From contig NZ_QICS01000002.1 in the NCBI RefSeq assembly GCF_003201285.1, forward strand, positions 372,001 to 436,000: 64,000 bases of DNA, read 5' to 3'. Position numbers and translations under genes: made by a program. This DNA comes from Lachnotalea glycerini. GTDB lineage: Bacteria; Bacillota; Clostridia; Lachnospirales; Lachnospiraceae. Below the pieces are notes generated by a model. That model ran no database searches, was not told the origin of the DNA, and saw only the letters and a list, made by a program, of their open reading frames with translations. Numbering within the stretch: the stretch's first letter is position 1; every line of letters begins with the position of its first letter. Shown in pieces: positions 1 through 10,261 of the stretch.

Positions 1-572
1 TTGAAAAAAATAATGTTATACCGGCTTTGGACAAATTGATTCGTAATGATTATGTGATTGAAGAGAGATTAATGCTGAAAGGAGAAGTATTTCATAAGAA
101 GAAATCTACTTTCCAAAATAGATCACTAAATGATATTGTTATAAACAGAGAAGGAAAACTTCGTATTATTCACTATGATATTTATGTAAATGGAGAATAT
201 TTAGTGTCATACAGTGCAGATGGAATTATTATATCGACTCCTACCGGCTCAACAGGCTATAATTTGTCAGCAGGTGGACCGATTGTGGATCCTAAGGCAG
301 ATATCTTAACAGTGACGCCGATATGCTCTCATACACTTAACTCAAAAAGTATTGTTTTGTCTGCGAATGATAGGGTTATCGTAAAAATTGGCCCTGGAAG
401 AAAAAAGGATATAGAGACAGTACTTGCGACATTTGATGGAGACACCAGTGTTAAAATGGAAACTGGTGATTATATAGAAATAACCAGATCAACAAAGAGC
501 ACACAGATTATTAAATTAAGTAAAATCAGCTTTTTGGAAGCATTGAGAAATAAAATGGGAGATATTAGATAG
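1..572 (+). CDS. nadK: NAD kinase, 3' part (start lies left of the window)
   Basis: ATP-dependent phosphorylation of NAD to NADP in the cytosol. The frame is open to the left edge (codons run from base 3), so only about the last 190 codons are present and the N-terminal GGDGT motif is missing. The diagnostic motif TPTGSTGYNLSAGG is at about bases 237-278, followed by the usual C-terminal beta-sandwich with DGD near the end. It is followed at once by argR and recN, the standard clostridial order (usually after a TlyA-like methylase and nadK). The TTG at 27 is an in-frame codon and not the true start. Confidence 0.93.
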   Translation, partial: EKNNVIPALDKLIRNDYVIEERLMLKGEVFHKKKSTFQNRSLNDIVINREGKLRIIHYDIYVNGEYLVSYSADGIIISTPTGSTGYNLSAGGPIVDPKADILTVTPICSHTLNSKSIVLSANDRVIVKIGPGRKKDIETVLATFDGDTSVKMETGDYIEITRSTKSTQIIKLSKISFLEALRNKMGDIR

Positions 573-582
573 GAGTAGATAT

Positions 583-1035
583 ATGAAAATTGAACGACAT
601 ACCAAAATTGTGGAATTAATTAGTAAATATGATATTGAAACACAAGAAGAATTGGCAGATAAGTTGAACGATTCAGGCTTTAATGTGACTCAGGCTACTG
701 TATCAAGAGATATTAGAGAACTTAAGCTTACTAAGGTTGCAACGGATGGCAACAGACAAAAATACGTAGTTTTACAAAGTCAGGAAGGCTGGATGAGTGA
801 AAAATTTATAAGAGTGCTTCAAGATGGCTTTATTAATATGACAAAGGCTTCTAATATTTTAGTAATTAAGACAGTTTCAGGTATGGCGATGGCGGTAGCA
901 GCGGCGTTAGATTCAATGCAGTTCAAAGAAGTATTGGGATGCGTAGCAGGTGATGATACCATTTTTTGTGCGACAAGAAACGAAGAAGAAATATTAGTCT
1001 TAATGGATAAGCTGAGAAAAATTATAGGTAAATAA
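583..1035 (+). CDS. argR: Arginine repressor ArgR/AhrC
   Basis: Arginine-responsive hexameric repressor of arginine biosynthesis and activator of catabolism. At 150 residues it has the normal family length. The N-terminal winged helix contains the recognition-helix motif QATVSRDIRELKL (about residues 36-48), and the C-terminal arginine-binding/oligomerisation half contains GCVAGDDTIF (about 120-129). It starts 10 bases after nadK behind a GGAG site and lies just upstream of recN, a conserved clostridial cluster although the three functions are unrelated. Confidence 0.95.
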   Translation: MKIERHTKIVELISKYDIETQEELADKLNDSGFNVTQATVSRDIRELKLTKVATDGNRQKYVVLQSQEGWMSEKFIRVLQDGFINMTKASNILVIKTVSGMAMAVAAALDSMQFKEVLGCVAGDDTIFCATRNEEEILVLMDKLRKIIGK

Positions 1036-1097
1036 GACAAGGAATGCTTGCTTGAAAAGTGTGTGGAGAGAGACATACATACGTAAGGAGTGGAAAT

Positions 1098-2783
1098 ATG
1101 TTACTTAATTTACATGTAAAAAATTTGGCACTGATTGATGAATGCGAAGTGGATTTCGACGAAGGCCTTAATATTCTTACTGGTGAAACAGGTGCAGGAA
1201 AGTCTATTATTATAGGTTCTATTAGTCTTGCTCTGGGAGCAAAAGTATCGAAAGAAATTATAAGAGAGAATTCGGAATATGCATTAATTGAGCTTATTTT
1301 TCAACTAGATACCAAAAGGCAAAAAGAACTCATCAAAGAGCTAGGAATTGATGTTGCAGAAGATGGACAAATTATTATTTCAAGAAAGCTTATGAATGCT
1401 AGAAGCATTAGTAAAATTAACGGTGAGACAGTGACAGTGGGGACGGTAAAGGAAGCTGCTGAGATTTTGCTTGACATACATGGTCAGCATGAACATCAAT
1501 CCCTATTATACAAAAAAAATCATTTATCTATTTTAGATGAATTTGCAAGGCAAAAGTTGTTGCAAGTAAAGGAAGAGGTAGCAAAGGCTTTTCATACTTA
1601 TGAAAAATTGAATAAACAGCTAAAAGAATATGAATTGGATGAAGAACAAAAAGCAAGAGAAATTTCATTTGCAGAGTTTGAAGTAAATGAAATTGAAAAT
1701 GCTGGATTAAAAATAGACGAAGATATAGAACTGGAAAAATTACATAAAAGAATGTCTAATTCAAAAAAAATTGTCGAAGGAGTATCCGATATCTATGCTT
1801 TGACAGGATACGACGGCATCCAATCGGCTGGAGAGTTTATTGGAAAAGCGTTGAAAGAATTATCTTCCCTTGTGGATTATGATAAAAAATTAAAAGATTT
1901 ATGTGGACAACTACGTGATATTGATTCCTTGTTAAATGATTTTAATCGAGAAACCTCCGATTATATGTCAGAACTGGAATTTTCAGATGAGGAGTTCGAA
2001 GAGACTGAAAATAGGTTGGATTTGATTAATAATTTAAAAGCAAAATATGGTAAAAGCATAGAAGAAATACTACAATATAAAGAGAAACAAGAAAACAGAC
2101 TTTTGCAGTTAACAGAATATGAACAATTTAAAGCAGAGCTGAAACAAGAAATACAGATTGCAGAAAATAATTTGAAAGTATGTTCTGAAAAAATGTCTCT
2201 AATCAGAAAAAAATCTGCCAAAGAATTGGCACTTAGAATAAAAGATAATCTGGTTGAACTTAATTTCTTGAATGTAGAATTTGAAATAGAGTTCATTAAG
2301 CTAAACCATTATACACAAAATGGATTTGACGAAATAGAGTTTATGATTTCAACAAATCCAGGAGAACCAATTAAGCCATTAGGAAAAATTGCATCAGGTG
2401 GGGAACTTTCGAGAATTATGCTGGCAATAAAAACCGTTTTATCAGATAAAGATGAAACAGGAACACTTATATTTGACGAAATTGATGTTGGAATCAGCGG
2501 AAGAACGGCACAAAGGGTATCAGAGAAGATGGCACTTATTGCCCAGTCTCATCAGGTATTATGCATTACGCACTTACCTCAGATTGCTGCAATGGCAGAT
2601 ACACATTTTATGATAGAAAAAATTGTTAATAAAAATAAAACAATAACATCCATTCGAAAATTAAACAAAAAAGAAATAATTATGGAGCTTGCAAGAATTT
2701 TAGGTGGTGCAAAGATAACAGAAACAGTTATTCAAAGTGCAAAAGAAATGAAAGAATTGGCAACTCGTACAAAAAATGCCTAG
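1098..2783 (+). CDS. recN: DNA repair protein RecN
   Basis: SMC-like ATPase acting at double-strand breaks. I place the start at ATG 1098 because AAGGAG lies at 1085-1090 and the family begins M-L-x-x-L-x-V-K-N; a longer frame from 1059 has no ribosome site. This gives 561 residues, the usual length. Walker A (GETGAGKSI) is at residues 29-37, a long charged coiled coil fills the middle, the ABC signature ASGGELSR is near residue 431, and Walker B (IFDEIDVGISG) near 456. An intrinsic terminator follows, closing the nadK-argR-recN unit. Confidence 0.95.
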   Translation: MLLNLHVKNLALIDECEVDFDEGLNILTGETGAGKSIIIGSISLALGAKVSKEIIRENSEYALIELIFQLDTKRQKELIKELGIDVAEDGQIIISRKLMNARSISKINGETVTVGTVKEAAEILLDIHGQHEHQSLLYKKNHLSILDEFARQKLLQVKEEVAKAFHTYEKLNKQLKEYELDEEQKAREISFAEFEVNEIENAGLKIDEDIELEKLHKRMSNSKKIVEGVSDIYALTGYDGIQSAGEFIGKALKELSSLVDYDKKLKDLCGQLRDIDSLLNDFNRETSDYMSELEFSDEEFEETENRLDLINNLKAKYGKSIEEILQYKEKQENRLLQLTEYEQFKAELKQEIQIAENNLKVCSEKMSLIRKKSAKELALRIKDNLVELNFLNVEFEIEFIKLNHYTQNGFDEIEFMISTNPGEPIKPLGKIASGGELSRIMLAIKTVLSDKDETGTLIFDEIDVGISGRTAQRVSEKMALIAQSHQVLCITHLPQIAAMADTHFMIEKIVNKNKTITSIRKLNKKEIIMELARILGGAKITETVIQSAKEMKELATRTKNA

Positions 2784-2810
2784 TGTTAAAATCTCATAAA
2801 AACAGATAAT

Positions 2811-2845
2811 AAAAAAGGATATATATTAAGTATATTCTTTTTTTG
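2811..2845 (+). terminator. Intrinsic terminator after recN
   Basis: An A-rich arm (AAAAAAGGATATA) pairs with a T-rich arm (TATATTCTTTTTT) across a short loop, ending in a run of seven T. It separates recN from spoIVB. Confidence 0.7.
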
Positions 2846-2910
2846 TATTAATTTGTCAAATATCGTGTTGCAAGATATTTGTTAGAGAATAATTTAAGCG
2901 GAGGGCATTT

Positions 2911-4197
2911 ATGAAGAATAGCAAATATATAGACAAAATATTATGGATGGTTATTTTTCTTTTTTTTACAGTAATTGCTGGCTTATTATATCATTCTATT
3001 AAAAAAGCATTGCCAGATGAGATAAATATTGTTGCAAATCAAGAACAGCAATTTGATTTTGGACTACCAGTGAATGGATTTATTAAAAGTGTAATAGAAG
3101 TATCAGATATGGAAAAATCAAATATTCCCTCCAATCAAGTTAAAATTAATATGCAGCAGCCATTTACACTAAAATCGGGTAGCAGCGGAAGTTTTATTAT
3201 GGCATGTAAGTTATTTGGATTAATTAATTTGAAGAATATCAAAATTGATATAGTAGAAAAGCAATATGTGATACCGTGTGGGGAACCTATCGGAATTTAT
3301 ATTCAGACGGATGGTGTTTTAATCATAGGTACAAGTGTAGTAAGTGCAATAGACGGATTGAATTATGAACCATCTTATAAGCTGGTGAAATCGGGAGATT
3401 ATATTGTTGGAGTAAATGGCATTTCAGTTAATAATAAAAGCCAACTTATTGATTTGATTAATGAATATGGAACAGAGGATATTGTCTTAAATATTCGGAG
3501 GAATGGAGAAATGATTGGTATTAAAATTGCTCCAGTACAGACTACTTTAAACGAATATAAGCTGGGTATATGGGTAAGAGACAATACACAAGGAATAGGA
3601 ACTTTAACTTTTATTAATGAAGATGGAAAATTTGGAGCTTTAGGTCACGGAATTAATGATGTGGATACCAGTACATTAATGGAGTTGAAATCAGGAAACT
3701 TGTATCAAACCAATATTGTTTCAATTATAAAAGGCGAAAAAGGAATCCCGGGGGAATTGACTGGTACCATAGACTATAATAAAACCAATATTTTAGGTGA
3801 CATTACAAGTAATACAACGGAAGGCATTTTTGGGGTTTCAAGCAAATTATTACAAAAATTTACTAAGAACAGTAGTATGGAGGTAGGCTTAAAGCAGGAT
3901 ATCAAGGTAGGCCCGGCATATATCAGATGTGATGTTGAGGGAGAGGTTAAAGATTATGATGTTGAAATTATTGAAGTAAATTCAGGAGAAAATAATGTAA
4001 ATAAAGGAATTGTACTAAAAGTTACAGATGAGAATCTTCTAAAAATTACAGGTGGTATAGTGCAGGGAATGAGTGGAAGTCCTATTATTCAAAATAATAA
4101 AATAATTGGTGCTGTAACTCATGTTTTTATTCAGGATTCGACAAAAGGATTTGGCATATTTATTGAAAATATGATAGAGTCAGACAATGTCGAATAA
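2911..4197 (+). CDS. spoIVB: SpoIVB serine peptidase (sporulation, sigma-K checkpoint)
   Basis: Forespore-made signalling protease that triggers pro-sigma-K processing. The 428 residues show one N-terminal membrane anchor (about 9-27), a PDZ domain (about 105-190, with GDYIVGVNG), and an S55 peptidase domain. The catalytic His lies in GHGIND (about 245-250) and the nucleophile Ser in GMSGSP (about 386-391). GGAGGG stands before the ATG. The gene sits between recN and spo0A, its invariant position in spore-forming Firmicutes. Its stop overlaps the first of the 0A boxes in the spo0A upstream region. Confidence 0.95.
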   Translation: MKNSKYIDKILWMVIFLFFTVIAGLLYHSIKKALPDEINIVANQEQQFDFGLPVNGFIKSVIEVSDMEKSNIPSNQVKINMQQPFTLKSGSSGSFIMACKLFGLINLKNIKIDIVEKQYVIPCGEPIGIYIQTDGVLIIGTSVVSAIDGLNYEPSYKLVKSGDYIVGVNGISVNNKSQLIDLINEYGTEDIVLNIRRNGEMIGIKIAPVQTTLNEYKLGIWVRDNTQGIGTLTFINEDGKFGALGHGINDVDTSTLMELKSGNLYQTNIVSIIKGEKGIPGELTGTIDYNKTNILGDITSNTTEGIFGVSSKLLQKFTKNSSMEVGLKQDIKVGPAYIRCDVEGEVKDYDVEIIEVNSGENNVNKGIVLKVTDENLLKITGGIVQGMSGSPIIQNNKIIGAVTHVFIQDSTKGFGIFIENMIESDNVE

Positions 4198-4349
4198 AGT
4201 CGAAAAAATTATATGTTATTATTTCTTGAATTAGCGTATAATAAGTTTATACTATAAAAATAGATAGAACGAAAATGCTAAATATATCGGTTGTATTATA
4301 TGTAAAGTGTTGCTTGAGCGCAAAATCAGGTGTCGAAAAGTGCGACAAA
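4188..4349 (+). promoter_or_regulatory. Spo0A (0A) boxes upstream of spo0A
   Basis: TGTCGAA, the core of the Spo0A-P binding site, occurs exactly at 4188-4194 and 4331-4337. A near match AGTCGAA is at 4198-4204, and a partial inverted site (TGCGACAAA) at 4341-4349. Known spo0A promoters are autoregulated through such boxes; that these are used here is inference. Confidence 0.6.
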
Positions 4350-4478
4350 TATGAGTTGCTAAACAAAATTAATATTTATATAATACAATTAGTTTTTTAT
4401 AAAAAAATGAAGAATGGCGCCAAGTAATTTTTCGAAAAAAGAACTATAAGGGAAACAAATATCTAAGGAGGAGTTATA

Positions 4479-5291
4479 ATGGGTAAGTTAAATGTTGCTA
4501 TTGCTGATGATAATTCGAGAGTTGTAGATTTACTTGATGAAATAATAAGTAATGATGCAGAATTAGAAGTAGTTGGAAAGGCTAGAAATGGTGAAGAAGC
4601 ATACAATATCATTAAGGAGAAAGAACCAGATGTAGTTTTACTGGATATTATAATGCCTAAAATGGATGGGTTAAGCCTTATGGACAAAGTGAATCGAGAT
4701 ACTACCATGAAGAAGCATCCTGCATTTATTGTTATTACAGCAGTTGGTCAAGAAGGAATAACAGAAGATGCGTTTAACTTGGGGGCTAATTATTATATTA
4801 TGAAACCTTTTGATAATACAATGGTTTTAAACCGTATTAAAAATGTCAAGAGAAATACAACGAAACATGTGCAGGAAGTAAGAAAAGTGAATGCATATGA
4901 AAATAAAAGGGAATATGTTTCAAGAAATTTGGAGTCTGACGTCACAAATATTATACATGAAATTGGAGTTCCTGCTCATATAAAAGGTTATCAGTATTTA
5001 AGAGATGCGATTATTATGTCGGTAAATGATATGGAAATGCTTAATTCAATTACTAAAATATTATATCCAACAATTGCCAAAATGCATCAAACAACACCAA
5101 GCAGAGTAGAACGTGCAATTAGACATGCAATTGAAGTGGCTTGGAGTCGTGGGAAAATGGATACCATTGATGCATTATTTGGTTACACAGTTAATACGGG
5201 CAAAGGAAAACCAACTAATTCAGAGTTCGTAGCTTTAATAGCAGATAAAATAAGATTAGAGTATAAAGTAAACGATAGCCTTGTTAATTAA
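4479..5291 (+). CDS. spo0A: Sporulation master regulator Spo0A
   Basis: Response regulator that commits the cell to sporulation. The 270 residues comprise a receiver domain (acidic pocket IADDNSR at 8-14, phospho-acceptor Asp in [13 protein letters not shown], switch Lys in MKPFD) and the unique Spo0A DNA-binding domain with [21 protein letters not shown]-type recognition helix (about 206-226). AAGGAGG precedes the ATG. No phosphorelay partner is encoded next to it, as is normal in clostridia, where orphan kinases act directly. The 280-base upstream gap carries 0A boxes. Confidence 0.98.
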   Translation: MGKLNVAIADDNSRVVDLLDEIISNDAELEVVGKARNGEEAYNIIKEKEPDVVLLDIIMPKMDGLSLMDKVNRDTTMKKHPAFIVITAVGQEGITEDAFNLGANYYIMKPFDNTMVLNRIKNVKRNTTKHVQEVRKVNAYENKREYVSRNLESDVTNIIHEIGVPAHIKGYQYLRDAIIMSVNDMEMLNSITKILYPTIAKMHQTTPSRVERAIRHAIEVAWSRGKMDTIDALFGYTVNTGKGKPTNSEFVALIADKIRLEYKVNDSLVN

Positions 5292-5439
5292 TGGGATTTA
5301 AAATACCTTAATACTTTAATTACTCCTTGTTTTGAGGTATAATATGTCTATTAAGTATCAAATCCTACAGGGGTGTTCATGAAAGTTTATTGCTTGGGGA
5401 TTTAACTTCAATAGGAAAACAAGGCTTGGAGGTATTAGT

Positions 5440-6885
5440 ATGAAGAATATTTTATTTGTTGCTTCAGAGGCAGTTCCTTTTATTAAAACAGGGGGATTGG
5501 CAGATGTAGTAGGTTCTTTGCCAAAATATTTTAATAAAAAAGAATTCGATGTAAGAGTAATGATACCCAAATACTTATGTATATCAGACAAGTTTAAAAG
5601 CCAGTTAAAATACATAACACATTTTTACATGGATTTGGCATGGAGAAATCAGTATGTTGGAATACTGGAGACGAAATATGAGGGTATTAAGATTTATTTT
5701 ATTGATAATGAATATTATCTGACAGGCGATAAACCGTATGGTGAGATGTTTACTGATATTGAAAAATTTACTTTTTTTTCAAAAGCAGCATTATCTGCCT
5801 TACCATTAATCGGATTTAAGCCTGATATCATTCATTGCCATGATTGGCAGACAGGTCTTGTTCCAGTCTATTTAAAAGACAGGTTTTATCAAAGTGAATT
5901 TTTCTCAGGCATAAAAACGATTATGACCATACACAATTTAAAATTTCAAGGAATATGGGATTTAAAGACAACAAGAGATATAACAGGATTGTCTATGTAT
6001 TATTTTGCACCTGACAAGCTTGAGGCTTACGGAGATGCCAACCTTTTAAAGGGGGGCTTAGTATATGCTGACGCTATTACTACAGTAAGTCATACTTATG
6101 CGAATGAGATTAAAACAAGCTTTTATGGAGAACATTTAGATGGACTTATGAATGCTAGATCCAATGTACTTACCGGTATTGTAAATGGTATTGATTACCA
6201 TGAATATAATCCGGAAACAGACAGTTTAATTAGTAAAAATTATAACCTCAAGAATTTTAGAAAAGAAAAGGTTAAAAACAAAATTGCCTTGCAAGAAGAG
6301 CTAGGTTTGGAAGTAAATCCTAAGAAATTTATGCTTGGCATTGTCTCTAGACTTACAGATCAAAAAGGGTTTGATTTGATAGCGTATGTTATGGATGAAC
6401 TATGTTCTTTGGATGTACAATTGGTAGTACTTGGAACAGGTGATGAAAAATATGAAAATATGTTTCGCCACTTTGATTGGAAATATCATAATAAAGTATC
6501 TGCTAATATCTTTTATTCAGAAGAAATGTCACATAAGATATATGCGTCATGCGATGCGTTTTTGATGCCGTCGTTATTTGAACCTTGCGGTTTGAGCCAG
6601 CTAATGAGTCTTAGATATGGTACTGTACCGATTGTCAGGGAAACAGGAGGCTTAAAGGATACAGTTGAGGCTTATAATGAGTATGAGGGTACAGGAACTG
6701 GGTTTAGCTTTACAAATTATAATGCGCACGAAATGCTTCATACAATCCAATATGCGATGCATATATTTTACAATAGAAAACGCGAGTGGAATAAAGTGAT
6801 TGACAGAGGTATGGCAAAAGATTTTTCATGGAAAGCATCAGCAAAAGAATATGAGAAATTGTATCATAATTTGACTTTAAACTAA
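5440..6885 (+). CDS. glgA: Glycogen synthase (ADP-glucose), GT5 family
   Basis: Transfers glucose from ADP-glucose to the growing alpha-1,4-glucan. At 481 residues it has the family length. The ADP-glucose-binding motif KTGGLADVVGSLPK is at residues 16-29, HDWQTG near 134, and the C-terminal GT-B half carries SLFEPCGLSQL and ETGGLKDTV. GGAGG precedes the ATG. It is alone here: no glgC, glgD or glgP is adjacent, so partners must lie elsewhere. A terminator follows. Confidence 0.96.
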   Translation: MKNILFVASEAVPFIKTGGLADVVGSLPKYFNKKEFDVRVMIPKYLCISDKFKSQLKYITHFYMDLAWRNQYVGILETKYEGIKIYFIDNEYYLTGDKPYGEMFTDIEKFTFFSKAALSALPLIGFKPDIIHCHDWQTGLVPVYLKDRFYQSEFFSGIKTIMTIHNLKFQGIWDLKTTRDITGLSMYYFAPDKLEAYGDANLLKGGLVYADAITTVSHTYANEIKTSFYGEHLDGLMNARSNVLTGIVNGIDYHEYNPETDSLISKNYNLKNFRKEKVKNKIALQEELGLEVNPKKFMLGIVSRLTDQKGFDLIAYVMDELCSLDVQLVVLGTGDEKYENMFRHFDWKYHNKVSANIFYSEEMSHKIYASCDAFLMPSLFEPCGLSQLMSLRYGTVPIVRETGGLKDTVEAYNEYEGTGTGFSFTNYNAHEMLHTIQYAMHIFYNRKREWNKVIDRGMAKDFSWKASAKEYEKLYHNLTLN

Positions 6886-6934
6886 TTTATAATAATATCA
6901 ATAAATGAATATAATTGTCTTAGAATAGGCAATA

Positions 6935-6982
6935 AAAGAAAATGCAGCTAGTATATAAGATATTAGTTGCATTTTCTTTTGA
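6935..6982 (+). terminator. Intrinsic terminator after glgA
   Basis: AAAGAAAATGCAGCTA (6935-6950) is complementary, with one mismatch region, to TAGTTGCATTTTCTTTT (6964-6980), giving a long stem with A and T flanks, so it could act in either direction. Confidence 0.8.
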
Positions 6983-7117
6983 TTTTAAAAATAATATTTC
7001 AAAATTAATGGGAAAGTTGACACATTGACGGATTGATGCACTTAAATTATAATAAGAGGAATGTTTTACAAATATAAGATATAATTAGAGATAGAATTGA
7101 GAGGTTAAATTCAGTAA

Positions 7118-7258
7118 ATGGATTATATAGATATAAATGGAAAGCCATTTAATATTAAAAAGAAAGTAAATCAACATATAAATAAACTTAAAAATTCAAG
7201 TCAGGATATAAGTCCCAATTTTAAAAAGTTAAATAGTAGTACAAAACCAATCAAATAA
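7118..7258 (+). CDS. Possible small basic protein, 46 residues
   Basis: The 520-base gap between glgA and the dGTPase-like gene contains one plausible small frame. It starts MDYIDINGKPFNIKKKV and is Lys/Asn-rich, with GAGAGG at 7099-7104 (13 bases upstream, rather long). I recognise no family and there is no membrane segment. The open, charged composition and a soluble-looking start favour a real gene, but a chance frame in A+T-rich DNA cannot be excluded. The rest of this gap shows only the glgA terminator. Confidence 0.35.
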   Translation: MDYIDINGKPFNIKKKVNQHINKLKNSSQDISPNFKKLNSSTKPIK

Positions 7259-7407
7259 TATATATAAATTATTTTTGTTAGACAAGAAAGGATTTTGCAA
7301 TTCTTTGTAGAATATATATAATAAGAGTATTAATTTTGTATAATAGAGCTTTATTTATTCGGTACACAGTGAAATAAGTTTTTATATAGAAAGATAGGTG
7401 AAGTATC

Positions 7408-8418
7408 ATGTCAATCAGGGAAAGCTTAGAAGAATGGGAGTCTGATTATTTAAGTGAATTCGCAGCACTAAGCAAAAACTCAAGAGGAAGAGATGTGGAC
7501 GAGCCTCAGTGTGATATAAGACCAGTATATCAAAGAGATCGAGACAGAATATTACATTGCAAGTCCTTTCGGCGGCTGAAACAGAAAACTCAGGTTTTTT
7601 TATCACCAGAGGGAGATCATTACAGAACAAGGCTTACACATACTTTAGAGGTAGCGCAAACGGGGAGAACCATTGCCAAAGCACTTCGGTTAAATGAGGA
7701 TTTGGTTGAAGCAATAGCTCTTGGGCATGATCTTGGACATACTCCATTTGGACATGCAGGGGAAAGTGCTCTTAACAGTGTTTGTAGTCAGGGATTTAGG
7801 CATTACGAACAAAGCATAAGAGTCGTTGAGATACTGGAAAAAGGGGGAGAGGGGTTAAACCTGACAAAGGAAGTAAGAGATGGAATTCTCAACCATCCAA
7901 CACATGGAAAACCCTCTACTCTCGAAGGTAAAATAGTTAGACTTTCAGATAAAATAGCCTATATAAATCATGATATTGATGATGCTATTCGAGGGCATAT
8001 ATTAGTAGAAGAAGATATACCAAAGAAATATAGAAAAATATTAGGTTCCTCTTCTAAAGACCGTTTAAATACAATTATACATGATATTGTAAGAAACAGC
8101 TATGCAAAGCCGGATATTACTATGTCTTTTGAAGTAGAAAAAGCGATGAAAGAATTAAGAGAATTTATGTTTGAAAATGTATATCGTAATCCGAAAGCCA
8201 AAAGTGAGGAAATAAAGGCAAAGAGTATGTTAATTGAATTGTTTGGTTATTATATGAAGCATACTCAGGATATGTCAAAGGAATATAGAGATATGATAGA
8301 GATTAAAAATGAAAATGTAGAGCGGGTAGTATGTGATTATATTGCCGGAATGACTGATCAATATGCAATGTCAAGATTTGCTCAGTATTTTATGCCTAAT
8401 TCATGGAAAATATATTAA
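7408..8418 (+). CDS. dgt: Deoxyguanosinetriphosphate triphosphohydrolase-like HD protein
   Basis: Predicted dNTP triphosphohydrolase of the HD superfamily, cytosolic. Of 336 residues, the N-terminal part has the dGTPase signature RDRDRILHCKSFRRLKQKTQ, then RTRLTHTLEVAQ (His of the metal site, about 73-84) and GHDLGHTPFGHAGE (HD pair, about 107-120). It belongs to the shorter, dGTPase-like subgroup. It lies immediately upstream of dnaG and rpoD, a conserved clostridial arrangement. Substrate preference among dNTPs cannot be read from sequence. Confidence 0.9.
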   Translation: MSIRESLEEWESDYLSEFAALSKNSRGRDVDEPQCDIRPVYQRDRDRILHCKSFRRLKQKTQVFLSPEGDHYRTRLTHTLEVAQTGRTIAKALRLNEDLVEAIALGHDLGHTPFGHAGESALNSVCSQGFRHYEQSIRVVEILEKGGEGLNLTKEVRDGILNHPTHGKPSTLEGKIVRLSDKIAYINHDIDDAIRGHILVEEDIPKKYRKILGSSSKDRLNTIIHDIVRNSYAKPDITMSFEVEKAMKELREFMFENVYRNPKAKSEEIKAKSMLIELFGYYMKHTQDMSKEYRDMIEIKNENVERVVCDYIAGMTDQYAMSRFAQYFMPNSWKIY

Positions 8419-8447
8419 GTTTTATATAGGTTATCGGAGGAGCAGAT

Positions 8448-10226
8448 ATGTTTTACCCAGAGGATATAGTAGAAGAAGTGAGAATGAAAAATGATATCGT
8501 AGATGTGATATCTAACTATGTAAAGCTTCAAAGAAAAGGAAGTTCCTATTTTGGCTTGTGCCCGTTTCATAATGAAAAATCTCCTTCATTTTCCGTTTCA
8601 CAAAGTAAACAAATGTATTATTGTTTTGGCTGCGGTGCCGGAGGAAATGTTTTTACCTTTGTAATGGAGTACGAAAATTATACTTTTCAAGAAGCAATTA
8701 AATATTTAGCGGACAGAGTAGGGGTAGAATTACCTGAAATAGAATATTCAGCCGAAGCTAGGAAACAGGCGGACTTAAAGACAACTATATTAGAAATTAA
8801 TAAGCAGGCAGCCAATTATTTTTATTATCAGTTAAAAAGTGAGATTGGTAAAGCAGCTTATGGTTATTTAACAACTAGAGAATTAAGTGATGAAACGATT
8901 AAAAAATTCGGACTTGGCTATTCTAGTAAATATAGTAATGAATTATACCAGTTTCTTAAGGATAAAGGCTATTCGGATGAAATATTAAAACAAACTGGAT
9001 TGTTTAATATAGATGAGAAAAAGGGAGTGTACGATAAGTTCTGGAATAGAGTTATTTTTCCGATTATGGATGTGAATAACAAAGTAATAGGATTTGGTGG
9101 CAGAGTTATGGGAGAAGGAAGTCCGAAATACTTAAATTCTCCAGAAACAAAGGTTTTTGACAAAAGCAGAAATTTATATGGATTAAATTTTGCAAGAACA
9201 TCTAGAAAAAATTATTTATTATTATGTGAAGGATATATGGATGTGATTGCGTTACATCAGGCAGGATTTGTCAATGCGGTCGCATCGCTTGGAACGTCGC
9301 TAACGGAGGGACATGCCAATTTAATGAAGCGCTATACAGAACAGGTGTATATTACGTATGATAGCGATGGTGCAGGTATTAAGGCGGCACAAAGAGCAAT
9401 TCCGATTCTGAAAGATGTTGGTATGAGCGTAAAAATAATAGATATGAAGCCGTATAAAGATCCTGATGAATTTATTAAAAACCTTGGAGCTACTGCTTAT
9501 GAAGAACGTATTTTAAATGCAACGAGTAGCTTTATGTTTGAATTAGAAGTAATGGAATATGGATATGATATGAAAGATCCAGAGAGTAAAAGTAAATTTT
9601 TTCAAGAGGTAGCAAAAAAGGTATTGGAATTTGAAGATGATTTAACAAGAGACAATTATATTGGAGCAGTAGCAGAAAAATATCATACAGGATATGAAAA
9701 TTTAAGACAGTTAGTCAATCGCGTAGGTATCAAGTTAGGAGGAATGCCCGTAAGGGACAAGGAAAAGATAAACTTTCATAATGCTAAGCCAAAGGATGAC
9801 GCAGTGCTTAAGTCACAAAGAATTTTAATCACATATTTAATTGAGGAGGAAGGCCTATATGATAAAATTAAGCAATATATTACTCCTGATGATTTTACAG
9901 AAAGCTTATATAATATGGTAGCCTGTATACTATTTGAGCAGCTTGAAAAAAATGAGGTCAATCCTGCTAAGATTATTAATCATTTTACAGACGAAGAAGA
10001 ACACAAATTGGTTGCTGCATTGTTTAACACAAAGCCAAAATTTGTAGAATCGAAAAGTGATAAAGAAAAGGCTTTACATGAAACTATTGTAAGGGTTAAA
10101 GAAAATAGTCTGATTTATAAAAGCTCTAATTTAAACTCCAAGGACTTCGTTATGGAGATGCAAAGATTGACAGAGGGAAAGAAAATGATAGAGAAGCTAA
10201 GAACATTGCATATATCTTTGGATTAG
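8448..10226 (+). CDS. dnaG: DNA primase DnaG
   Basis: Makes RNA primers at the replication fork. The 592 residues start with a CHC2 zinc finger (C38, H41, C59, C62), followed by the Toprim catalytic core with CEGYMDV near 260 and the acidic YDSDGAG near 304, and a C-terminal helicase-binding domain. AGGAG precedes the ATG. With rpoD directly downstream it forms the macromolecular-synthesis pair, here without rpsU. Confidence 0.97.
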   Translation: MFYPEDIVEEVRMKNDIVDVISNYVKLQRKGSSYFGLCPFHNEKSPSFSVSQSKQMYYCFGCGAGGNVFTFVMEYENYTFQEAIKYLADRVGVELPEIEYSAEARKQADLKTTILEINKQAANYFYYQLKSEIGKAAYGYLTTRELSDETIKKFGLGYSSKYSNELYQFLKDKGYSDEILKQTGLFNIDEKKGVYDKFWNRVIFPIMDVNNKVIGFGGRVMGEGSPKYLNSPETKVFDKSRNLYGLNFARTSRKNYLLLCEGYMDVIALHQAGFVNAVASLGTSLTEGHANLMKRYTEQVYITYDSDGAGIKAAQRAIPILKDVGMSVKIIDMKPYKDPDEFIKNLGATAYEERILNATSSFMFELEVMEYGYDMKDPESKSKFFQEVAKKVLEFEDDLTRDNYIGAVAEKYHTGYENLRQLVNRVGIKLGGMPVRDKEKINFHNAKPKDDAVLKSQRILITYLIEEEGLYDKIKQYITPDDFTESLYNMVACILFEQLEKNEVNPAKIINHFTDEEEHKLVAALFNTKPKFVESKSDKEKALHETIVRVKENSLIYKSSNLNSKDFVMEMQRLTEGKKMIEKLRTLHISLD

Positions 10227-10261
10227 GGTTAGAATAAAAAGATTATAGAAGGGTGAAAGGC

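Noticed and set aside
27-29. TTG as the start of the first gene
   Set aside because: The reading frame continues upstream to the window edge and NAD kinase needs about 100 more N-terminal residues.
5303-5343. 9-bp inverted repeat (ATACCTTAA/TTGAGGTAT) touching a TATAAT before glgA
   Set aside because: The matching -35 is poor and the repeat includes a G-U pair; too weak to call as promoter-operator.
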